Part shown: piece by piece, positions 37,601 to 49,600 of the stretch | How positions within the stretch are numbered: position 1 is the stretch's first letter | How the letters are laid out: each line of letters starts with the position of its first letter | DNA from: Acanthaster planci | Lineage: Eukaryota > Echinodermata > Asteroidea > Valvatida > Acanthasteridae | Assembly (NCBI RefSeq): GCF_001949145.1 | Contig: NW_019091486.1 | Span: 107,012 to 171,011 of the forward strand | Length of the DNA stretch: 64,000 nucleotides | Direction: 5' to 3' | The notes under the pieces: model-generated | Databases searched by the model: none | Told to the model about the DNA's origin: nothing | Seen by the model: only the letters and a program-made list of their open reading frames with translations | Program-made: the position numbers and the translations under genes

Positions 37601-40600
37601 CAGTTGCAACTTGTTTTGTCTTAATGTGCGTAATAGCCGTACGAAGGGTGTGTCTTTAATACTCTTTTAAGCAACCCAGGGCTACACCTATCTACTATAG
37701 CCTCTTTAGGCACCACCAAATTTTCAATAGCAAACGTTAGGATTCCCCACAAAAAGGCAAAGAGGAATGACAGTCATTTGTAATATATGTGGGAGGTCGT
37801 CTATAATAAGAACAATGAGGAAACAGCTTGAAGACGTCTAAGTATACTTTCTTCATTTAATCGGTGGGGTGAAGACAAACGTAGATGTTGACAACCCTCG
37901 TGCAAGGGTAGTAATGACAAAGCCTGCGAAAGTAAGATCACTTGGCAAGACTGGGTGAGGGCGCTACACAAACGTCGCAATACTTCCAAAACAATTAATG
38001 AGGTCACTGAACTGCCTTCCGCACTTGCCACACGTAAATGCGGAAAGTATAGATTGGTTTGTCACTGACAGTTTTTCAGCAGCTGCAGCGCCCTTCCGTC
38101 TCAGCTGATGGTCATGATCCGACTCAGAGATCCTTCTGACGGATCTAATACTGTTCAGGACAATTTGATTTTGATATAGCGTCTTTATCATTTTGACGGC
38201 TAGATTACAAAACGCCAAGGCACCTGTCCAGTTGTGCCGTGTCTGCAGCGGCGCCGCGATGTCTTGAAAGTAGGGTTGAGGCGGAAGATGTGTCAGTACA
38301 TTCAGGATGCTCTCACGGAGAGCATAGTTGGTATCCTTGATGTTTTTCAATGGGATGTTTTTCAGTTAAGCAATTAATTGGCTTTAATTTGTCAACCAGT
38401 ACTCACTACATTAGATAGATAATGTAAAAAGAACGAAACATTTTTAAAGTAAACCATTTATGTTATTTTTTTATTATGCAACCTAGTTAAAAAAAAAGAA
38501 GCGCAGGAGAGCAAACTTTTATGAATATTTGGTATAACCATAGAAAAGGGACACGTTTCTCTACGGTATGGCAATACCTTGACACAACTACAAAATAGTG
38601 GGACGCTATTGAAAATCATAAAGAAATTACTCAACTGACCAGCACGGAATTAGTACACATCCATGCACCGTATCCTAATTGCCAGACGAAATAACACGCG
38701 GGATATCCAACTTTTACATGTCATGAAGACATTCAGAGTAAGAAACCATTGTCGTGTAAGCAGAAGTCGTGGTTTCAATAAGACGTGAACAAGGTCAGCG
38801 AGAAAGACATCAGGTTATTTAATCACAGTGGTGTAACTGCTGAGGGGGGGACGTGCCCCCTCCCTCGGCAGATACCCATGCCCATGGGTGCCCCCTCCCC
38901 ATTTGATAGCCGTGTATAGTTTCCATTGAGTTAACACGGCCATGCAGTTACAGCTTGTTTTCTCCTGGTTCCCCCGTGAATGATGCGAGCACCCCCGGTG
39001 TCCCTCCGGGCATGTAGCCCTATACACCATTGCCACACCAGCATATACACTAGATGTAATTGTAACCATTCACAAGTATTTTATAGGGAATAGACTATGT
39101 GTGATGCCAGTAACAAAAACAAGACGAAAGAGAGGGACTTTTTCAGGATTTTGACGTGACAGGCTACACAATCTTGTTTGTAGAAATAGATATGCTTTAT
39201 AGATCAGCCAAGAGGAGTGAGCAGGTGAGTTATTGTAAAGTGTAGCTATTTCATCTTGTTAAGACAATTGAACGAAAGACTTTAATTAAATAATGATAGT
39301 TGTTTACTCGTCGGACATTTTTGTTTCTCTTTTTACCTCTATGCACTGGACAGTCGCGCCAGAAATACTAGGTATCTTCCCTGTATCTGGGGCAACGCCC
39401 ACCTTGGAGAAAAACAACAGCAACCGGTTTGCCTACAACGAGTCCGATGACGTCATGCTGACGTGCCAGGCTGTGGGGTCACCAGAACCACGGTAGGACC
39501 GAGCAGTTATCTGGTGCAATCACCCAAAGACCACCTGGTCACTGTCAAGAGAGTTGTTAAGGGAATGCGTGTAGGTGTGAGTGTACACTTACGTCAGTAT
39601 TCGACTGACTGCAATGCGTTTCCAGCTATTTCTTCTGCATCGGGGCCTGCAAGTCTCTGGTACAACGTCTATTTCTGAAAGAGCGGCTGCAATCACCTTT
39701 TTTATGACAAACCAGAAATGTACCTTTGTGCCTCAATTGACCTGATTTTGATTTCACTATTTCAAAGGGTGTTTTAATGCCTTTTTGGTTTAATGCTAAT
39801 GAGATTTGAATACTCATGAGCAAAACTGTGATGTGATCTCAGGAAGACGTCCAAATGCTACATTGGTTTGTACACAAAAATGTCCTGCGTTTTTGTAGAT
39901 TTTCCTGGACTAAGCTTTCTCTTCTTTGCTGATTTATTGTTGTTTATGTGCATCGCAATAAGAATCCATCAGTCCCTCTCACAGAAATGTTTTCGGTTAG
40001 TAATTCTAGGTTCACAGTTTGAACAGAAATACCTATGCACTGAGCCATGTCTTACTTAGATGACCCCAACAGCGCCCTCAATTGTCCGGAATACATGCAT
40101 ACTATTGGTTGTATTAAAATGTGCACTTTTCAATGCATTTAACCAAACAGGAACGTGTAAGAGTTTTCATACACCGAAGAAAAGTTCAAAGGTGCAAAAA
40201 GATTGTGTCGCAGAAAAGTTCATTACAGCTAGACTTTGAAATGTTAGCATTGCCAATAGCTCACCGGCCCTTGTACACGTACAAATAGCATTGAGTGGAA
40301 AGGTCGAAAAGTAGATCAACGAAGATTTTTGTTTTCACGAAGAGCCACAAATCTTCGTTTCATTCACAATTGACGCTGACGTGCACATGTATGTCCTTTC
40401 CTTGTAGAAAAATACATTGAACAGAAGGGGCAAACAGTAGAAAAACCTAAATGGTCGATTTTATGAGCGAATACATGTCTTTAGTTGTCATATTTGGCCA
40501 AATAACCATTGTGTTCATTTTAATAATTTGGTACAGGCAAAAGTTTAACACTCAAAGCATCAGTGTCCTGTTAGTGCGAAAACAATTCATTCATTGCACT

Positions 40601-43600
40601 TCGACAAAAATCAGGTGTTGCATGTTGTCTCGTAACTTTTGCTGGGTGAAGAAGCTATGTTCCCCACCTTGCTTACCAGATCTATACGAATCCAGGCCCT
40701 CGGTTTTAGTCTCTGGATATTACTACCGTCACTGAAGCATTCTAATTTTGTTTCTTGTTTGTTTCTGTTATTATTTTGTGCTTTGATTTGTTAGCATTAC
40801 GTGGCGATTCATGGTGAATACCAGCTTCAACATTGTGCTGTCCACAAGCGCCACCTTGAGCATACCGAATATAAAGCGGGAACAGGCTGGTGTCTATACG
40901 TGCACAGCGGAGAACGGTTACCGGGAGTTTCCCAAAGAGCGCTGGATAACCATTAACGTGCAGTGTGAGTTACCCTGTCCACATTTACCGTCAGTCGCTT
41001 ACTTGTTATAGAAAATTGCAAAAGATACAAACATACAAAAAGGACAAAGGCAAAAGCCAAAAACAATTATCTACAGAGCATTTGAAGCACAGGCAATACG
41101 GTATAAATCCTGAAGAATGGGTACACCCCCCCCCGTTTATACATGTTCCAGGGAAATAGCTTAAGTTACTGTATGCAACGTTTCTTCTCTTTAAACAAAA
41201 GTCATGCATGTAACTTGAATGATTAATGAAGTCAATGTTCTCTTCTCTTTGACTGGTTCATTTCTTTAAGTACTGAATAGATTGGAGATATAAAGCAAAT
41301 ACACCGTAAACTTATAGAAATCGTTCCTTGCACCATGTAGGACTCAGAAGGACAGTCATTTAGGAGAACATATTAAGCTTTTGGACATTAGATATGTCTG
41401 TTGCAAGTCTGCGGTCGACATGCCAAGTCTCAAAGGCAGCGGTAAAAGTGCAGTGCACGGAATAATATATTAATTGAAACGATTATTGTTCTGGTCCCAA
41501 ATTTGCCTGATCAAATTTTTTCGGTTTTAGCAGACGAACTGTGTCTTGACGATGGCCTCGACAAAGGTTTTCTTCTTGTTCCCCGAAATACGAGCAATGG
41601 CTGTCCAAGACTTTCCCTTGCGGGCTCACGCTGACAGCACATGCCATGCGGCTCACTGACATACATGCCTGTCCGTACGAACTTGCAAGCTCGCACGACG
41701 CAAATAGGGAACAAACGGTTCACGCATTTGTGTGCATTGTGTGGGTTATCCATAGGGTAGTCGGAAAGACAGCTCAAGCTGTACGTCTGATAGGGGGGCG
41801 TACGGCAGCTGCCGCCTGCCACTAACGTGCGAAACTAAACAGCTTTACTCAAGGCTGCACCTCGACAAACCTGCACTGTTCTAGAAGGCCAACCGTTCAG
41901 CGCTTTGCAATCCCTCAGTGTATAATTATCATGTCGGATGCCACGCTTTAAAGCCAACCTGTTCTAAAGTTGCAAGACAAACACCCAGAACAAGTGCTGG
42001 TTTATCGCAACGTCGACTCAGAGTAAATTTACATTGTACTTCAAGCTGTCCCAGATCTAGAACAAAGCTCCGCGAAGAGTCGGCATGTCTACTCTAAGTA
42101 ATTCCTTTCCCTAACAACTGAATAACGGGTATGTTTCCTTCTCCAAGTCAAACCAGAAGTTGTTGCCGATGAGCAAGACATCAGGTGCGGCGAGGGGGAC
42201 TACCGCCAGCTACGATGTCAGGTCAAGGCGATACCGCCGGCTACTTTCACGTGGATTAAGGATAATGAGTTACTAAGTGGGCGAGATGTCTCCCTAAAAT
42301 CGAAGATGCTGTAAGTTGTCGATGTTTCTAGAAATGTAAAGGTCCCTTGTCTTCAGAACGTGAAATCCAATTACACAGAAACACAGAAACGTTGTTGGTA
42401 CCTATATAACTAATAGAGTGATTATTATTTCAAATTTTGAGCGACGTCATAAACAGCAACACGCGATTTTTGACTTAAATACTCGTTGTCTGCATAGTTT
42501 TCAGAATCATGATTTAAAGTAAAATGTTCAAGGCTAAAGAGAATTATGTCTTATTTGTGTGGTTTTTTCCTCCAACAATATGAGTCAGGAGGCAATATTC
42601 GACTAGTTAACTCAAAAATCATAACTATTGAGGATTAAGGAGTGGCGCTCAGCAATCTGCAAGTACCTGGTAGACTCTTGCAGCTGGCTGATTTCCCGTC
42701 AATTCGTTAATGATTTTTAATGGAGAATAGTTGGACAGATGCATCAATTTAGTCGTATTTTAAAAAGGCACATGATGAATGATTTCAATACAAAGGTGCT
42801 GGAAGAAATGGCAAGACAAAAAAGAAAAATCACTGGGCTGTTTGTCGGTTTGTTTCTTGTTTAAATTGAATCAGACATAAATGAAGAGAAGCTTGCCGTG
42901 GGGTTTTGTGTGGTTTTGTCGTTTGTGTGTCTTTTAACACTTCTTGTATTTAGTTTTATGTCCAGCTTCGTTTTATTTCGTTAATCTTTTTTTTCTTTCT
43001 GTTTGGTAGATTTTGTTTTGTTTTTCTGTGTTTTTTTGTTCTGTTTTTGTTGACACTGTTAGATGTTATTCTGTTGCCAGCTAACGAGTGGTCTAGTCCC
43101 ATATTGCGAACAGTTTCCGTTTTATGGCAACTTAACATTTTGTCAGGTCCACACCACGAAAGTAACAACCTCCAACAATAAAAACTAGAGCTCTGTGTTT
43201 TAGTCACAAGCGAATGATGGTCGGGCAAGCTTGCGAATTGAAGCAGGAACCTGTTTTTGTGCAATATTAAGAAACTGAACTAAACCGGATCTACCATGTA
43301 ATTCAGGTATACTGGCCTGTGAAGAGTGAATCCCGTGATGTCACCATGACGTCATCCTTAAGGTCACCTCAGAATCAGGCCCGCTGCTCGTATCAATATG
43401 ATTTCAAGTTGATATGTTGTACAGACTTGGAGAAAGCGAAAAGACTAACAGAGAAGAGAGTTCATGCACTCATACAACCAATCAATGATGTAAGCACAGG
43501 AAGGGGTCAAATTGTTAATGGGGCTGGGGATTGGGCCTGTGTACCTCTAGTCTCTACTCTAAGTGGCACATTTTGATGATCTGAAGTCCCTCTATCATGC

Positions 43601-46600
43601 AGCGCTGGTCAGTCTATCCAGTGTACTACTCACCGTAAATACCGCGCAACTGCTTGAATGATCGCACACTCAGTTTTCTTGCCACTTGTAAGCTGGCTTT
43701 TTTTCTTTTTATTTCCTTTTTCTTTTATTTCCGGCCACCTGTTCTCATTTCAGATACTTTGTCTTTGTCACGAAATAACACCAAGCCTTTCTTTTCTCAT
43801 ACTAACCCGCAGGCAGTCCGTAGATTGCGGGAACAGAACTAGGCAAGTCATTTTGTCTCAGAAACGTTTCCTTCCTCCCCGAGGGCAAGCCTATTCCCTC
43901 CGCACTCCCTCAGCACGCACTGCCTGCATGCACCATGCATTCAAATATCCCTCCTAATTGCCGCCATTTCAAAATTTTGACTGCGTGAGCGTGTTTCATA
44001 ATTAAATAGCACATCAAGCAGAAGGTGGTTCAGAAAGACATGCACCCTGTGACTTTCAAGATTTAAGAAGACGTTTATTCCGAACTCTTAAAAAATTACA
44101 TTGAAAATTAAGGGAACTTATAGAAATTGACAAAATGGGTAAGCTTAAGAAAATACATCAGAAATTAAAGAAATTTAGTACAATGAAATTAGCAATGTGG
44201 ATGTAAATAACTTTGTACAGATACATGTTCTTAATGAAAATAGAACATAAGAGCTTATAATAAGATAAGGAAAAGCAGTCCATGTACAAATGAGAAAAGA
44301 AAAGAGCATGGGCTGTTAAATAGGCAGAGGCTTGTATAAACAGCCCTTATTAACAAGAACAACACGAGCAACTACGAGACTGCAAACAAGAACAAAACAA
44401 AAGCAACAAAAAAGAATTGAACGTTGAAAGTGTCAAAGGCTTTAGAAAGATCAATGAAAACACCAATGGCACATAGTTCATTGCTGAGGGCATTCGTAAT
44501 CTTGTCGACAAACTCACTGAGGGCCATGTCGGTAGAGTGGTTAGATCTAAAGCCAGATTAGTGGTCAAAATGGATATTACGGTGAGAAATGAAAGGAGAG
44601 AGTTAGTTGCAGACAAGTCGTTCAAGGATTTCAGAAAAACAAGGGAGACTAAAAGTTGGTAGGTAGTTCAAAATGACGTGCTCATCGCCACTTTTGAAGA
44701 TGAAGAGGAACAGAAGTAGTTACAAACGAAAGATTAAAGATATGACTTAGAGGGTCAGCAATACAGCCGTTCACACTGGTGCGCCACCAAGAGTTTGCAA
44801 CGTGTTGGCCACTCACAGTGCGCGAGATTTGCTATTGTGCTATATTGTGCTATTGTGAATCGCCCGTATTAGAGGCAGAGCAGATTTCACCACACTGGAA
44901 CAGACTCAATCAAAAAAAAAAGCTGCTGCTGCTCTTCAGCTCACGGCCAAAATTAATCATTTCCTGGCTAGTTGTAGGAGTAAGGAAAAACGAGAAAGGA
45001 TTAGGATTGTGCAATGATTCTGTGAAGTGGGTATTACTAGGGGGAATTTTGCTGGCTATGGAGGAACCAATGTTGATGAAGTATTTGTTGAAAGTATCGG
45101 CTACAAGAGGCAGACTGGAAACGGGATTGTCACCATCCATGAATTCACTCCGAAGATTATTATTCTTCCGTTTTCCGATGAAGCCATTAATTTCTCGCCA
45201 GATACCCTTGAGATTATGTTTTGTTCGATCAAGCGTAGTATCTCTTTTTGGTAAGACGGATGGTGGTAGTGAGCATATTGCGATACGTTTTATATCGTTG
45301 TTCATTTACTGCCGTCGGGTTACGAAGAAAACGCCTATGCAGCCGATTTTTGAAGAGACAAAAATCCAGGGTTTAATATTACTGGGAGTCCGAACTGTTT
45401 TCGAGCTGAGATGAAAATGGTGATTACAGGTATATAAAAAAATGGAAAGAAAGGTGTCGTAAGCAGAATCTGCGTCCTCAGTCTGATATACGTTATTCCC
45501 ATTAATACTAGCAACAACTTGCTTGAATGAACTGATAGTAACCAAGTTAATATTTCTAGAAAGAAATGCTTTCGGAGAGGACTTACAGCTCTGAAGGCAG
45601 GAAGTTGTGAATTGACAGAAGGAATTGTGATCGGAAATGTGGGAGCAAAGAATTACAGCTGTCGTGTTAAGATCAGGATTGGTTTATTAATGCAGCAATG
45701 TTGGGTTTGATACGAGTTGGTTTGGTGATTAAATGATAAAAAACCGCATGATAAAAAAAACCTTTCCATGAAGTCTTCCGCGAGCTGGTTATCTTCACTG
45801 AACTCTTACTTAACACATATTCCCTTCCTTTGTTTGACTGATCGAGTTATTTCACTCAAAAGCCCTAAGCAAAATTGAATTCACGCATGATACTGCACAG
45901 GGGATTAAGGCCTCTTCCCCGCAACTCTCTAAACAGAGCCCCTTTACCGATTACACCGAAAAGTCGCCTGTTTCATTCCTGGTTCTTGATTTACTGATTT
46001 CAATGTCATATTTGTGTTTTGGTTTGGTTCTTAATTTGCGTCGGAATTTCATGTCAGCCTTTGCTTCAGCTTCAAAATAAACTTCCAATTTCCCACTACC
46101 CCGATACTGGAAATTGGCACCTTCCCTGCTTTTCCACTCCAAACACTCACCTGGTGCTTCGAAAAATGAATTAATGATTAATCTGTCTTAATCTCCCACT
46201 TCGTTCCTGTGCATTGTCGCGAATTAATCAGGGCCGGGCATGATGGTCTTTTTTCTTCTTTTACCCCCTTTCTTTTAACGCTGCATAGTTTTGTCCTCGT
46301 GAGTGTGAATCCAGAGGCGGACTACGGTGTATACAGATGCCAGGCCACGAACATGCTGGGAACATCAGAAGATGTGATTGAAGTTAGCGGTAAGGAAGAC
46401 ATTGGGAATGACAGTTCTTTTGGTAAGAACGTGTGAAGATGATCCATTATCCATGTTTCATGATTTTTTAACAGTAATTACGCCGCTATATTGCACACAG
46501 ATACGCCGAAGAAACGGTTATACCGAATGAATTTCTGCTGCACTTTTTCTAAGCAATGACAATTTACTTCAATGAAAGAAGCATATTTGGGATTGAGGGT

Positions 46601-49600
46601 AAAAAGTCGCAAGTTTAGGAAATTCCTATTCGCAGAGAAACGACGGTCAACGCGAGGCGTGGTCGATCACTACATAAATACTCAATACGTCCTTCGGCCG
46701 TTGAATGTAAAGACCTGTCGCGCTTAAAGATCCCTGACGAATTCCTCTGCGTTGAAGACATTATCATGGAGCTCTTCCCGCAATGCAATGAATGACCAGA
46801 AGCTATTGGGATATTTTGCTTTTCCTTCTTTATAACTGAACACAAGGTCTGTACACTGTACGCATTTATCGGTCATATAATAGGCGAATAATATAAATTG
46901 CCAAAGCTAAATGATCACAAACATGAAGCAAGAAAAACTGTAAAGCCATGATTAGTAGAAGAAGTGCCTATCTGTCACTCAGTGACGTCCTGCGCGTAAT
47001 GAGCAAAGCTCAAACGAGAGAATCTGCGTATACGTGTCAATACAACGGCCAATCACACTCATTCAATACAAACTAACTCCTGGTCCCCACAATGTACTAA
47101 TTATGGAAATCAGTCAAGTTATTTGACTCCAATTAAAACTGGATTTAAAGGCTTGTTATTAAGTACATGTAATTAATGGAGAAAGGTTTCAAAATAACGC
47201 AAAAACACAGGTGCGCCCTCTCTGGTGGTTGCTCAGGAGATATTTAACGGGTATCCGGCGTGCCGTGAAAAATCGATCTCCACGATGAAAAAAAAAGGGG
47301 GCCCGTATAAACCACCATCAAAATGCAAAGCGCTTTACTGACGTCACATTCAACCTTCCTTTCTTGGTTTCTAATTTAATTAAGGCCGTCTTCGCGAGCC
47401 GAAAATTGTCAGCGATCCAGTCGGCACCCGGCGCCATTCTTACAAGCTCGTCTGGGTCATGGGGAGTCGCACGCAGCAGTTGCAGGGAATGGCAGGGTAC
47501 ACGCCCATTGATGGCTACACGTTGTCATACTATGGCTGGTGGTTTCAGGTGAGACTAGACAAACAAGTAAAATTAGTGAAGAAATATAAATGAATAGATA
47601 GAGTGAACAAATTATGTTGCAGTATATGTACGGCTGTAGTCGAAAGATTAGGCCCCCTACATGCTCTGGGACTGTGTTTAATCAAACATTTTAGTACTTC
47701 ATTTTCACGAGACAGTCATCTCTTTCCTATGATTGAAGATTATCCAAACAGCTAATCTTTTTCAGAGCTTTATTGTACAACTTAATTTGGAAACAAAGTT
47801 GACCTGTTTGCTGATCGGATATATACAGGGGAAATGGTGGAAAGGAATCGATGAGGTCTGAACGAGACAGTGTAGTACACCATTCTTCACCTTTCCGTGC
47901 CATTAACATTATTTTCTATGTTTGTTTTGCTCAGTTAATCTGTAGTTTGGACTTTTTGTTTTTATTGCTAATACAAAGTTGTATATTCATGAGCGGCATT
48001 GTGATGTCATCCACTGAACCTCAATGCTGTATTGTTTTGCTCAAAAAGTGTTTTATATTTTGCAACCGTGAATTTCCATTTCTTTGGCAATTTATTGCTG
48101 TGTTGAAGTATTTAGCATTTAAGTCAGTAAACATCTTTTTTTTCTCAGAAATGTTTTCAACGGGCAAAATTGAAGTTTAAAATATGAATATGAAAAGTAA
48201 ACCAAGCAGTGTCTTCCTTGATTTATGTCTCAGCAACAACGCCCATAACTCTTCAGGAAATGCTTGGAAACTTGTCAATGTTTACTAATACCACTGGACT
48301 AAAAAACAGAATTTCAAACAATTTTCATACCGTGAGAAAGATTGTGAAGATGCATAAAAAGGTGAGACAAAAAAAAATGCATTTTTCATTTAATTTAATT
48401 GGATGCACACTATTGACCACAATTGTGGTTGACAGTCTTCTCAAAGGATTGCAATGTCATTTCAATCTGTTCGACAGCCCAGATGGGAATAAAATGTACC
48501 CGTGTAGTGCGTGCTTGAGTTTGACATCAAGCATCACGTACGCCGACTCATACGCGCCGAACTAGTTCACGCTCGCGTGCTTTGTTCGCGAATGACCATT
48601 ACTTTTTTTTAAATACCCAACTTTGGTCGTTGTTAATCCTCCAGGAAAACGAGATGGGTGAGATAGAGAAGGTCTTCTCCCACAGCCCTGAGGCTCCCCT
48701 GGAGGTTGACATACCCCATGACCCGGAACTGGTTCGACAATCTTACGTCCTCCGTGACCTTAAGTCCAATGTCCCCTACGTGGCCATTCTCCGGGGATAC
48801 AATCGATATGGCGACGGTGACAGCGTAACATTCACGTTTAACACATCACAGGGTGAGTGTGTTTGCTCCCATTTCTGGCCATTTCCCAATTTGTTTAATG
48901 TCTTTTTTAAACTTTTATTTACTGATAAAGACTAAATGCTCAAAGGAGACTACTTTTAATTTACATAAAATTCTGAAAGCATAGCAGAGCAAATTGTCTA
49001 ATGTAAAAGTAAAACAAACGGTTTCCAGGCTATAAATTATCAATAAATAATTATCTGGATTGGTTGGTGCTTAAGAGCCCGCCCCCTCGACATTTCTTTT
49101 TTCTTCTGATATCCCCGCAGTGGATTTTTCGTTAGTTGGATAATTCGTATTTAGAAATGAATCTTTAAAGTCGTGTCGACACCATTTTTGCAAAAATCCA
49201 ATATACTATTCTCACACAGCGCGCGTTTTCCCGATACGGGGCAGTAAAAAATGCCTATTATTTCCCACTGCGGTGCTCAGTGTACGCGTACTTGCGCGCA
49301 TATAGCCATGGATTTCAAATGACCCAAACAACACTGTGGGTCCAATTGATTTGGAACTTCACCTTTTGTATTGATAAGGAGTGTACTTTGTATATGCTTG
49401 CTAAGTTTCCACAAAATTAGGCGTGCCAAGCCCAGTTCTGGGGGGGTGGGGGAATTTGCCCTCCCCTTCCCCAGCTTTGAGATGGGCCAAAATACCCCAG
49501 CTGTCTTAAGGTTAAACAGTATACGCCCAACCCATTCAAGATGTGAACTTAAGCGATGTAGTCAACACAGCCGTCACTATAACTGTATATGTCATGATCT

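Noticed and set aside
41511-41822. 103-codon minus-strand frame in an Ig gene intron
   Set aside because: Composition looks non-coding; a different frame gives a short KSWTAIARISGNKKKTFVEA stretch that may be a transposon scrap, but nothing else supports it.
45951-46142. 63-codon basic minus-strand frame (GKLEVYFEAEAKADMKFRRK)
   Set aside because: Compositionally biased and adjacent to the LINE remnant; no family match that I can see.
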